Assembly (NCBI RefSeq): GCF_900167605.1 | Contig: NZ_FUYH01000023.1 | Coordinates: forward strand, 1 to 41,886 | DNA: 41,886 nucleotides | Reading direction: 5' to 3' | Source: Caloramator quimbayensis | GTDB taxonomy: Bacteria; Bacillota; Clostridia; Clostridiales; Caloramatoraceae | In this document: positions 16,730 to 24,305 of the stretch, piece after piece | Numbering within the stretch: position 1 is the stretch's first letter | Layout of the letters: every line of letters begins with the position of its first letter | Made by a program: the position numbers and the translations under genes | The notes under the pieces: model-generated | What the model was told of the DNA's origin: nothing | The model's input: only the letters and a program-made list of their open reading frames with translations | Database searches by the model: none

Positions 16730-16808
16730 GTCTTTGAGAGAGGGCTAAGGGCTATCCACAGTCCACGCCCAAGCAAAAAGCACCGGTTTTTCTGGTGCTT
16801 TTTGCTTT
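16730..16808 (+). ncRNA. Candidate small RNA antisense to the rep leader
   Basis: TATAAT-like boxes at 16713-16718 and 16724-16729 precede a G+C-richer stretch that can fold (GGGC...GCCC). This is followed by a strong hairpin AAGCAAAAAGCACC/GGTGCTTTTTGCTT (16771-16804). It runs opposite to rep, about 300 bp ahead of its start codon, as copy-control antisense RNAs do. The -35 box is poor and transcription is unproven; the hairpin may just be a terminator. Confidence 0.3.
16771..16808. terminator. Strong hairpin, terminator-like
   Basis: 14-bp stem AAGCAAAAAGCACC/GGTGCTTTTTGCTT with a 9-nt loop. The T-rich arm favours use on the plus strand. Confidence 0.7.
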
Positions 16809-17023
16809 ACAATTAATTAAGTAACAATGAAACAATAGTATCTATCTCTCTTAAGCCTCTTTTGTAAATTTATAGCATGCAGTGTTAATCTCTGCCCTTT
16901 TTCTGTTGTCTCAGTTGTCTATTCAATAAGTGTATAACTTATACTAAGCCATTCTTTTAAAATCAAGCCTGTTATAAAAATTGCAAAAAATAACGCTTTT
17001 TTAAATCGTTTATGTCAGGTAAT

Positions 17024-17773
17024 TTAAACAACTATTGAATAATTTCCGTTGCAATCACGCCTATAAATATGGTTGCTGATTTTATTTATATCTGTGTCTA
17101 TCGTCATTAAATTTTGTAATATGTTTTTATAAATAGAAAAGGTGGATTCTCTATATCTTGCACAAAACAGGGCGGACGCGGAGGGCATACAAAAAACAAT
17201 ATCATCACCAACTTTTTGTTTAATTTGTTTTTGTATATGTTTGCTAAGGAATAGGGTAGCCGCGAAGTCAGTTGTAAATCTCAAACTATATATTTCAAGA
17301 GAGTTATCAAGCCTTGAGAGAATGTTTGCCATCTTATTTAAATTAATCATGCTTTTTTCTTCCAATTCATTTAAATTAATATTTGCGTTTTTTAAATCTT
17401 CTTTTAAAACAAAGCGGAATACTTCCCCTAAGTCGCTTACATACATTATTTTTAAATCACAAAATAAATCTTTTTCGACAAAATTTCTGCTTATGTTATT
17501 ATCATTTGTTTTTTGCTTTATTAATGGAAAGACATTCGATAAATCAAGTTTAAACTTGTAAGTATCCAGAATATTGTTTATTATTTTAAGGTAGTTTTTT
17601 AAATTTTTAGTATACCCGTATAATAGATACTCTTGATACATCGGCTTTATCGGCACAGATACATTAGTGACACCTTTTGCAATATATATTCTGTCTTCGT
17701 TATCAATACGCACTTCGTCAAACAGTGATTTTAAATCTTTTATTATTTTATTTGTAAATTCCTCATATTTCAT
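17024..17773 (-). CDS. Hypothetical protein, possibly DUF1444 (YtpQ)-like
   Basis: 249 aa from ATG 17773, chosen for AAAGGAG eight bases upstream; the longer frame to 17878 begins with unlikely hydrophobic residues. The middle segment LKIMYVSDLGEVFRFVLKEDL followed by LNELEEKSMINLNKMA recalls the DUF1444/YtpQ family, by memory only. The C-terminal part has FCMPSASALFCARY. No catalytic motif is evident. It is in cassette A between the R-M genes and rep on the same strand, separated by long spacers, so it likely has its own promoter. Confidence 0.6.
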   Translation of the reverse strand: MKYEEFTNKIIKDLKSLFDEVRIDNEDRIYIAKGVTNVSVPIKPMYQEYLLYGYTKNLKNYLKIINNILDTYKFKLDLSNVFPLIKQKTNDNNISRNFVEKDLFCDLKIMYVSDLGEVFRFVLKEDLKNANINLNELEEKSMINLNKMANILSRLDNSLEIYSLRFTTDFAATLFLSKHIQKQIKQKVGDDIVFCMPSASALFCARYRESTFSIYKNILQNLMTIDTDINKISNHIYRRDCNGNYSIVV

Positions 17774-18110
17774 AATACCAACTCCTTTCTTAAAACAATA
17801 TAACGTCAAAAAACAAAAATGTCTGGTCCTCAAAACAATAAGGTAGTAAAACATGTAAGTAAAGAATAAGAAGTGCAAGAGAGTTTTATAAATAAATATT
17901 GTAAAGTGTTTAATTTATGGAAAAAACAAAGCAATCAAAGTGGGATAAGCATAGTTGACGAAGAGAAAAGATTTCTAAAGAGATAAATGCCAGTAAAATC
18001 CAGAGGATTATGTAGGGGCGGGTGAAAACGATATACATGTAACAAAAAGATTATTCCTTTAAACTATTAGTAAGGTAAGAATGCTGGAATTTATCTGTAT
18101 GTATTAAACA
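17774..18110. other. Intergenic spacer
   Basis: About 340 bp, AT-rich, with no gene or strong secondary structure that I can support. Confidence 0.4.
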
Positions 18111-18113
18111 TAA

Positions 18114-18139
18114 AAACAGGAACCGTTTGGTTCCTGTTT
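18114..18139. terminator. Hairpin terminator after the small membrane-protein gene
   Basis: AAACAGGAACC/GGTTCCTGTTT around GTTT, with T/A runs on both sides. On the minus strand it lies 23 bp past the stop at 18163. Confidence 0.8.
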
Positions 18140-18162
18140 CTGTTTTAGGAGGTATTTTTCAT

Positions 18163-18360
18163 TTATTTTGCTTTTATTAATCGATAATCTTTCCAAATTA
18201 TAAAAAAGACATACATAGTAAATATTGAAAACGGAATATACCAAATGTTTAATATTTGTTGTCCTACGCTTGGAATCTTAGAAAAAGTAGCCAGCAATAT
18301 TGCAAATATACTGTATCCAACAAAAGCCGGGAATACATTCATAAGAAGAACTTTTTTCAT
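18163..18360 (-). CDS. Small two-span membrane protein
   Basis: 65 aa with two hydrophobic segments (VFPAFVGYSIFAILLATF and IPFSIFTMYVFFIIW) and a basic tail (KDYRLIKAK). Start ATG 18360 has GGAGTGAAG upstream and a terminator follows. Function unknown. It lies just after the R-M genes on the same strand, but they have their own terminator. Confidence 0.6.
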   Translation of the reverse strand: MKKVLLMNVFPAFVGYSIFAILLATFSKIPSVGQQILNIWYIPFSIFTMYVFFIIWKDYRLIKAK

Positions 18361-18464
18361 AGCACTTCACTCCTATGGAACTTGTTATTTCTTGTCTTTA
18401 GTATAGCGCGCAACTTTGAAAAAGGCCAGAACTTTTTTAAAATGTAATCAAATTGCAGCAAAAT

Positions 18465-18499
18465 AAAAAACTGTTGTATAGGTTACAACAGTTTTTATT
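18465..18499 (-). terminator. Terminator of the HaeIII-like R-M operon
   Basis: AAAACTGTTGTA/TACAACAGTTTT around TAGGT, 12 bp past the nuclease stop codon. Confidence 0.85.
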
Positions 18500-18510
18500 A
18501 AATATTTCAT

Positions 18511-19482
18511 TTATGTATCCCAAGGTTCAAAATGTGAGTACAGTAAGGGAGGGACTCCAACTAACTGTACATCAAATTTAAGGCTTGGTTCCACTTCTGT
18601 GCGTGCATTATGTATTCGTAGGCTTATTGTCCAGCCATTATCCAATGCCACTAATACTGTATTCCGTGAACCAGGCTTAAAACCTATATTATAAAACCTT
18701 GTTGGCATTGGTAATTGTTGGACATTAATTAATGGGCGCTCTCTACCAGCATTTCTATTTAAAGTTCCATACATATTAAACGCCTGTACCTGAGTAACTC
18801 TCCTGTTATCAATTGTGATAATTTTATAAAAATCATTGCGCCCCAATAAATAATGAAGTAGCCTCTCAGGAATAACACCTTGATTATTTTGATTTAATCT
18901 TTCTAATTCTCGGATAAAAGCCTCTAAAAGTGGGACATAAAATCTTTCTTCTTTATTCGATATATTTCTCCAAAGTTCGCCTTGTTCTCGTAATTCTTCT
19001 AATTCATCAAAAAGCGGATTTATTTCAATAAAATAACTTTCTGAACATGGTATTCCAAACCATAACTCACCAAAATCAATCGTTCTTGATAGCCTACTAT
19101 GTTTTACCGCTGCGTGGTTATGTTTACATGATAATCCAATTTCCCATTCATTTTGTCTACGGATACAAAGAATATCCCTCACATCTCCCTGTTGCCCTCT
19201 TGCATCCTCTTGTATTGAAAGATAAAGCGGAACATTTGTTAATGGAGTTGTAAGTTGGGGTTCCAGACGCAAAATTACACGTATTGCTGCGTCTGCTCCC
19301 AAATCCATCTTGTTTTGCATATCAGGTGTAGCATTTTCATATTTTTGTCTTGCAATTTCTAAAGCACTGTTTTGTTCTATTACTACATCTTGACTATCCG
19401 CTAATTCATTATAAATAGATTGTAAACAAGCGTATTCAAACGCTTTGCCTAACTCTGTTTGAATACTCACATCATTCACCAA
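18511..19482 (-). CDS. HaeIII-like Type II restriction endonuclease (GGCC)
   Basis: 323 aa, close to the length of HaeIII. The N-terminal region GKAFEYACLQSIYNEL and the central QGDVRDILCI...EIGLSCKHNHAAVKHSRLS are characteristic. This region supplies the Asp and the CKHNHAAVKH core of the HaeIII family. Family members cut GG^CC. The frame overlaps the methylase stop by 11 bp and has no ATG at its 5' end: it begins TTG GTG AAT GAT GTG. Start is therefore TTG 19482, or GTG 19479 or 19470 (the last has GGTGA upstream). Translation is likely coupled to the methylase, which keeps nuclease output behind methylase. Confidence 0.92.
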   Translation of the reverse strand: MVNDVSIQTELGKAFEYACLQSIYNELADSQDVVIEQNSALEIARQKYENATPDMQNKMDLGADAAIRVILRLEPQLTTPLTNVPLYLSIQEDARGQQGDVRDILCIRRQNEWEIGLSCKHNHAAVKHSRLSRTIDFGELWFGIPCSESYFIEINPLFDELEELREQGELWRNISNKEERFYVPLLEAFIRELERLNQNNQGVIPERLLHYLLGRNDFYKIITIDNRRVTQVQAFNMYGTLNRNAGRERPLINVQQLPMPTRFYNIGFKPGSRNTVLVALDNGWTISLRIHNARTEVEPSLKFDVQLVGVPPLLYSHFEPWDT

Positions 19483-20476
19483 CTTTTTGTTCTAATTCTT
19501 TAACATTTGCATTTAACTTCTCTTCAAGTATTTCATATAATTTCTTACCTATTACTTCTGCAAGTTTTACCGGGACAGCATTTCCTATCTGTCGATACTT
19601 AGAAGTTAGATTTCCTACGAATTCCATATCACGAGGGAAAGTTTGTATAACTGCTGCTTCTTGCCAACTAAATCTTCTTGTTTTCCCTTCACCAAATATC
19701 CACTTATCTTCAGCAATCTTAATCATGTCTGGAGAAGATGGGTGCAACGGAACTTGCTTCGCCATTGCTGGAATTGTATAACTTACTTCGTCCCAACCTC
19801 TTTTTCGGTTTCTCGACATATACCTACTTGAATAAGAAGCATGGCATATATCACTCTGTTTTGGTTCAGGCATATCCCCGATAGCCTCTCTCAAGGTAAC
19901 TTTATATGGGAACGGCTCAGGAAATTTAAAATCTTTTACTTCTAAATCTTTTCTAAATCCGTATAGAATAACACGCCATCTGTCTTGCGGAACTCCATAG
20001 TCAGCGGCATTAACAAGATTAGGATATACATCATATCCTTTGCTCGCAAAATCCTCTATTATGGCTTCAATAATTTCGCCATCGCCAAGAGTAAGGATGC
20101 CTTTTACATTTTCTGCAATAAAAGCATAAGGTTGCTTTAATTCAACTAATTTAACAAAGTAACGATACAATTTATTTCTTTCATCATTAATTTTTCGTGG
20201 TCCTGCCAACGAAAAGCCTTGACATGGAAAACCACCCGTTATCACGTCTGTATCTGGAACATCAGAGTAATCAATTTTTGCAATATCTCCTTGCACAACA
20301 TCTGCCTGACTCCATAGACGGTATGTAGCACAAGCATCTTTATCAATATCATTAGCCCAAACGGTTTTGAAACCTGCTAATTCTAATCCCATGTCTAGAC
20401 CGCCAGCACCAGCAAATAGTGACGCAACAGTGTATTTTCTGATGTTTCTTATTTTATTTAAGTCAATTATTTTCAT
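19472..20476 (-). CDS. DNA (cytosine-5) methyltransferase, partner of the HaeIII-like nuclease
   Basis: 334 aa from ATG 20476, chosen for AAGGAG about 9 bases upstream; the longer frame adds a non-conserved leader. All main C5 motifs are present in order: FAGAGGLDMGLE (I, SAM), GGFPCQGFSLAGPR (IV, catalytic Cys), AENVKGI (VI, Glu), QDRWRVILYG (VIII) and KYRQIGNAVP (X). The target-recognition region is short, as in mono-specific enzymes. It precedes and overlaps the nuclease gene, so the target is inferred as GGCC. Deamination of its product gives T:G mismatches, the substrate of Vsr-type repair (13527-13961). Confidence 0.95.
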   Translation of the reverse strand: MKIIDLNKIRNIRKYTVASLFAGAGGLDMGLELAGFKTVWANDIDKDACATYRLWSQADVVQGDIAKIDYSDVPDTDVITGGFPCQGFSLAGPRKINDERNKLYRYFVKLVELKQPYAFIAENVKGILTLGDGEIIEAIIEDFASKGYDVYPNLVNAADYGVPQDRWRVILYGFRKDLEVKDFKFPEPFPYKVTLREAIGDMPEPKQSDICHASYSSRYMSRNRKRGWDEVSYTIPAMAKQVPLHPSSPDMIKIAEDKWIFGEGKTRRFSWQEAAVIQTFPRDMEFVGNLTSKYRQIGNAVPVKLAEVIGKKLYEILEEKLNANVKELEQKVGE

Positions 20477-20608
20477 TTGAGAACACTCCTTACCCTTTAC
20501 CACTGTTTAATAGTATTATATAATAATTAGATAAGTATGTTAAGGGGTAATTTCTATATCCCTTCAAATAGCAAAAAGCATGTAAAAATCATATATATTT
20601 TTTGCTTT

Positions 20609-21091
20609 TTATTCTTTTCCCTTTCTCTTTTTATTTTTTCTTTGCCCTCTTTTCTCTTTTTTACAGATTGGGCATTTCCCAAAACCCTTGCTTCGTAATT
20701 GCACACTTGCAAGATACCTATGTTCAGAATTATCTGGGCATATCCACCAGACTTTTTTATGCGACTGATGACAAGTATTCCAAGGAGTTACATCTCCATT
20801 ACGATTATAATCCCAAAATGGCAATAAGTGTGGCAACCTTGTAGCAACACAATTTACAGCACTTGCCTTTGGGTTTTTAGAAGCGCAATAAGGACAACCT
20901 TGATTATTTAAAGTTCTATTAAAAATGGCCGCTTCCCAAGGCTGTCCACAATTAGGGCATTTCCACCAGACTTTCTTACCGCTTCCATAACTTAAACTAT
21001 TTATATCAATTGTATTTTTCTCTGCATCAAATTCTTCTGCAATTTCAGGAAATCTATTAATTAATTTATTTTGTTCTGTTAGCCTTTTCAT
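20609..21091 (-). CDS. Treble-clef zinc-ribbon protein (DUF4379-like)
   Basis: 160 aa from ATG 21091, chosen for GAGGTGA upstream. It has two repeats of the zinc-ribbon unit. The first is FPEIAEEFDAEKN...KKVWWKCPNCGQPWEA...CPYCAS. The second is HLLPFWDYNRNGD...KKVWWICPDNSEHRYLA...CPICKK, where Asp-Asn-Ser-Glu-His replaces the first cysteine pair spacing. A Lys/Arg-rich tail follows. These domains are usually fused or adjacent to Vsr-like nucleases or R-M genes and are thought to bind DNA. It sits directly upstream of the methylase on the same strand with about 130 bp between. Confidence 0.8.
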   Translation of the reverse strand: MKRLTEQNKLINRFPEIAEEFDAEKNTIDINSLSYGSGKKVWWKCPNCGQPWEAAIFNRTLNNQGCPYCASKNPKASAVNCVATRLPHLLPFWDYNRNGDVTPWNTCHQSHKKVWWICPDNSEHRYLASVQLRSKGFGKCPICKKEKRGQRKNKKRKGKE

Positions 21092-21180
21092 ACAAATCAC
21101 CTCTTTTTCTTGGTTTTGAGGCATTTTATAGAAAGATACTTTTTAATATCAAGTATTTTTTTCAATGAAATTTTAAATAA

Positions 21181-21217
21181 AAAAATCCTTGGGATTATGA
21201 CTCCCAAAGATTCTTTT
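21181..21217 (-). terminator. Terminator of the resolvase gene
   Basis: On the minus strand AATCTTTGGGA pairs with TCCCAAGGATT around a 7-nt loop (one wobble pair), then seven T residues. It begins at the resolvase stop codon. Confidence 0.82.
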
Positions 21218-21840
21218 TAAATTGTCTGTTTGTTTTCCTCTTCTTGTTCTCTTGCAAATTTATAGAAAGTATTTCGCTTTAATCCTAATAACTGCATGGC
21301 TTTTGTCGCTGTAATTTCACCGTTTTTCCATTTGGTGTAAACCTCATGAAAATTTTTGGGTTTTGGGACGGGAGGACGTCCAAAACTTATCCCCCTCCGC
21401 ATGGCTGCGTCAATTCCTTCACGTTGTCTTTCTTTTATCTTTTTCCTTTCTTCTTCTGCAAGCCAACTCAGTATCTGCAAAACTAAACTAGTAACCAATT
21501 CTCCAAAACCATCGAGTTGGGCATATCTTCTTGTATCCAACAATGGCATATCAAGGATTACAATATTAATTTTATTATCAACCAGCCATTGCCACTCCTG
21601 TAATATTTGTGTTTTATTACGCCCCAATCTATCCAAGGAATGGATAAAAAGCGTATCTCCAGAACGAATACTTCTTTTTAACGCTTGCCACCCAGGACGG
21701 TTAAAATCCCTCCCAGATATTTTATCTACGTAAATATCTCTCTCGTCAATATACTCGTTCAATTGTTTAATTGCATCGAGTTGCCTGTTCAAGTTTTGTT
21801 CTTTTGTGCTTACACGCAAATAAGCATAATTCCTTTGCAT
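21217..21840 (-). CDS. Small serine recombinase (resolvase/invertase family)
   Basis: 207 aa. The catalytic domain begins NYAYLRVSTKEQNLNRQL with the serine nucleophile near residue 12. IHSLDRLGRNK near residue 66 carries the conserved Asp-Arg-x-x-Arg, and FGRPP (near residue 153) closes the domain. A C-terminal HTH follows (ITATKAMQLLGLKRNTFYKFA). Enzymes of this type resolve multimers or invert DNA at short palindromic sites; a perfect 14-bp palindrome lies just upstream (21859-21872). Start ATG 21840 has AGGGGTAGAG. It probably resolves dimers of the excised or replicating element, but could be a plain regulator of its own site. Confidence 0.9.
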   Translation of the reverse strand: MQRNYAYLRVSTKEQNLNRQLDAIKQLNEYIDERDIYVDKISGRDFNRPGWQALKRSIRSGDTLFIHSLDRLGRNKTQILQEWQWLVDNKINIVILDMPLLDTRRYAQLDGFGELVTSLVLQILSWLAEEERKKIKERQREGIDAAMRRGISFGRPPVPKPKNFHEVYTKWKNGEITATKAMQLLGLKRNTFYKFAREQEEENKQTI

Positions 21841-21858
21841 ATCTCTACCCCTATTTAA

Positions 21859-21872
21859 AAAAGTATACTTTT
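21859..21872. promoter_or_regulatory. Palindrome, candidate resolvase (res) half-site or operator
   Basis: AAAAGTATACTTTT is a perfect 14-bp palindrome 19 bp upstream of the resolvase start. A related string, ATATACTTTTATAA, lies near 21949. Small serine recombinases often bind such sites in their own promoter. Confidence 0.45.
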
Positions 21873-22077
21873 AAAAACAATAAAATTTTGCTGGAAATCA
21901 TGTTTTAAAAAGTTTATATGCTATTTTTTAAACATTTGTAAAGTGTCATATACTTTTATAAAAATATAGCGCACTATCATTAAAAAAGCAGCATGTAAAA
22001 TACAACCAAAAGTTGTAGAAAAGGGAGTAGAATAGTAATATTTATAAAGTCACCTTTCAGTTTACGCTTGTCCAAAA

Positions 22078-22120
22078 CAAAAAAAAGTGATAGCCTTATT
22101 CTCTAGAACAAGCCTACCAC
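22078..22120 (-). terminator. Terminator of the large serine recombinase gene
   Basis: A 15-bp stem with 14 pairs (two of them wobble): GTGGTAGGCTTGTTC/GAATAAGGCTATCAC with a TAGA loop, then TTTTTTTT on the minus strand. Confidence 0.82.
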
Positions 22121-22138
22121 CTTATCTATAGAATTATA

Positions 22139-24232
22139 TTAATTTAAAACCCCACAAAGTTCCTTTTCTTTTTGTTCCCTATACTTCCGATATTCTTCTG
22201 CAAATTTTTCTTCAAATTCTTGTAAGTCTAAATTCATATTTCTATTTATGAAATCATCCATGAATTCTCTATCTTCATCATTTTCAACTTCTTTTTGTAA
22301 TTCACTAATATATTCTTTAAACTTACTGCTTACATTTTGTTTTTCTATATCCTTTACATATTCTTCGATATCCCCATAATGCTGTAAAAGCAGGTTTAAT
22401 TCTTTTCTTCCTTTAGATTTCAGGTATTCATTAAATGACTTAAAGTCTTGAACTCCTAATACTTTGCATAATCCGTATATATTAGAATACTGGTTATACT
22501 CTACCTCTTTTAATGTTAGCCTCTTGGGACCATACCGTGCATTTGAAACAGTGCCAATAACTATTTTTGAATATACTTTCTCTAAAAGTTGCCTTTTTTG
22601 AAGAAGTGGAAGCGAATTAAAATATTCTTCTATATTCTCAAATTCCTCTTGCTCTTTTGCCTCACTAAGTAACGCTTCTCTTCGCTTTATTGCTTGAATT
22701 ATCCTATTTTGTAGTTCCTCTTGAAATTCTTTCACTTCTTCAATCTCTTTTTCTGTTTCTTTTATCATTTTTTCTATACGATTATATTTCAAAGAGCCTT
22801 TTTCTTCTTCTAATTGAATATTAATTAAGTTATCTAATTTTGTTAAAAGTTTACTTTCGTTTTTTTCAAGATTTTTAATTTCATCTTTAATTTTATTTAT
22901 TTCTTTATCGAAAAGCATTTCTTCATTAGCACCATGTTGTTCCTTTAAATAATTTTGATATTCTTTAACTAATGTAAACGCTTCTTTAAGTCTTGTAAAA
23001 AAATCTTCCTTTATTAAATTGAAAACTTTTTCTTCCTGAACACTGTAGTACCCATCACAAAGATTTTTGCCTGCGTTGTATGTTGAACATTTGTAATAAA
23101 CTTTTGCAGGTTTTCTTGTACCATCTGAAAGGATAGGAGATGGTTGCAGGCTTGACGTCATTTTACCTCCGCAATTTGGGCAACGAAGTATATTAATAAA
23201 CACTTTTTTATGTGCATCGAAATACTCTTGTTTTGTTATAGATGACATGGCTTCTGCCATATTCAAATTCCTTCGTACTTTTCTCCTACCACGAAGCCTT
23301 TCAAGAGTTTCAAGAAAAAATTCTTCACTGATGATTGGCTGATGATTTCCCCGCGGTAAATCATAAAAATTTATATCATAAATACTCGTTTTTTCCCAGA
23401 TTCTTACGCCCCTGTCCGTTTTTTTCTTTTGTCTTCTTTTCGCCCAAAATAATCGCCCGCAGTATATAGGATTTTCCAGTATTTTTTGAACGGTAGCGGT
23501 TGCAAATTGTTTGTTTTGTCTTGTCTTGTAACCATGCAAATTCAGATACTGTGCAACATTTTTGATACTGTATTTTTCATTCGTAAAAAGATGAAAAATT
23601 AGTTCTATGACTGGCTTTTCGTTTTCATCTACAACAAGCCGTTTCTTAATATCTTTTTTTCTTGTCTTTTTATCTTCCTTAAAATCTTTATTTTCTTGTT
23701 GATTTGTAGAATAAAATTCGTATCGATATCCCAATGGTGCAGGGCCTCCAAAATAGTTCCCGTTTTGCACTGATTTTTCTAAACCTGCCTTTACCCTCTC
23801 ACGCAACTGGTCTATGAATAACTCGTTTAACATACTATGAATAGAAATCATAATCTTTGATGTTTGACTATTGATATCTCCCTGAAACGCCCCATCGACT
23901 GTGTATAATTTTAATTGGTTTTCTTTTAAAAGTTTGAAAATATCCAAAGTATGGCTTATTGAACGGCTTATTCTTGACAAATCGTAACAACAAATACCTT
24001 CTATATCGCTGTCTGGTTCTTGAATTTGTCTAAGTAGTTCTTTTAGTTCGTCACGCTGCTCTATCGTGGTTCCACTTATTCCTGCATCCTCGAAAAAAAT
24101 CATATCTTCTTCTTTGTAACCTTGCGATTTAAGATAATAAATGCATTTTTCTTTTTGAACAGCCAATGAATATCTGTCCTCTGCCGCTTGTTTTGCAGAT
24201 GAAACTCTCGTGTAAATTGCAATCTTACCCAT
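22139..24232 (-). CDS. Large serine recombinase, probable cassette integrase/excisionase
   Basis: 697 aa. Resolvase domain: IAIYTRVSSAKQ with the nucleophile Ser near residue 11, SLAVQKEKC, and CCYDLSRISRS near residue 80. Recombinase domain about residues 160-330 (GGPAPLGYRYEF, NPIYCGRLFW). Zinc ribbon near residues 350-395: CPNCGGKM then CSTYNAGKNLC. A long Lys/Glu-rich coiled coil follows (about 415-515), then an unusual ~150-residue acidic tail. It is adjacent to rlmH in the same direction, as the ccr recombinases are at the same gene in staphylococci, but here only one is present. Start ATG 24232 has GGAGGGAG. It should cut the core shared by 11924-11944 and 24310-24324. Confidence 0.92.
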   Translation of the reverse strand: MGKIAIYTRVSSAKQAAEDRYSLAVQKEKCIYYLKSQGYKEEDMIFFEDAGISGTTIEQRDELKELLRQIQEPDSDIEGICCYDLSRISRSISHTLDIFKLLKENQLKLYTVDGAFQGDINSQTSKIMISIHSMLNELFIDQLRERVKAGLEKSVQNGNYFGGPAPLGYRYEFYSTNQQENKDFKEDKKTRKKDIKKRLVVDENEKPVIELIFHLFTNEKYSIKNVAQYLNLHGYKTRQNKQFATATVQKILENPIYCGRLFWAKRRQKKKTDRGVRIWEKTSIYDINFYDLPRGNHQPIISEEFFLETLERLRGRRKVRRNLNMAEAMSSITKQEYFDAHKKVFINILRCPNCGGKMTSSLQPSPILSDGTRKPAKVYYKCSTYNAGKNLCDGYYSVQEEKVFNLIKEDFFTRLKEAFTLVKEYQNYLKEQHGANEEMLFDKEINKIKDEIKNLEKNESKLLTKLDNLINIQLEEEKGSLKYNRIEKMIKETEKEIEEVKEFQEELQNRIIQAIKRREALLSEAKEQEEFENIEEYFNSLPLLQKRQLLEKVYSKIVIGTVSNARYGPKRLTLKEVEYNQYSNIYGLCKVLGVQDFKSFNEYLKSKGRKELNLLLQHYGDIEEYVKDIEKQNVSSKFKEYISELQKEVENDEDREFMDDFINRNMNLDLQEFEEKFAEEYRKYREQKEKELCGVLN

Positions 24233-24250
24233 ATTGACTCCCTCCGTCCT

Positions 24251-24282
24251 GTGTTATGTCTTCCTACTTCTAAGCATAACAC
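24251..24282. repeat. Inverted repeat between recombinase gene and rlmH
   Basis: GTGTTATG (24251-24258) and CATAACAC (24275-24282) are perfect reverse complements with 16 bp between. Immediately beyond lies ACATGA...TCATGT (24281-24302). Together they form the recombinase-side arm of the att region and are candidate recombinase-binding sites. Confidence 0.55.
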
Positions 24283-24293
24283 ATGAATTTTCG

Positions 24294-24305
24294 GAGTCAT
24301 GTATT
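24294..24305 (-). repeat. Right terminal inverted repeat of cassette A
   Basis: AATACATGACTC on the minus strand, exact partner of 11956-11967. It begins two bases into the rlmH stop codon. Confidence 0.8.

Larger units (their letters stand above)
16427..17023. other. Leader region upstream of the replication gene
   Basis: About 600 bp without a supportable protein gene. It holds the small-RNA candidate at 16730-16808. A 13-bp palindrome GTATAACTTATAC lies near 16940. The rest is AT-rich with no clear feature. A 90-codon plus-strand frame (16414-16686) lacks a ribosome site. Confidence 0.5.

Noticed and set aside
16771-16808. tracrRNA-like tail (GCACCGG...GGTGC)
   Set aside because: Resemblance is only to the terminator hairpin; no cas gene or repeat is in the window.
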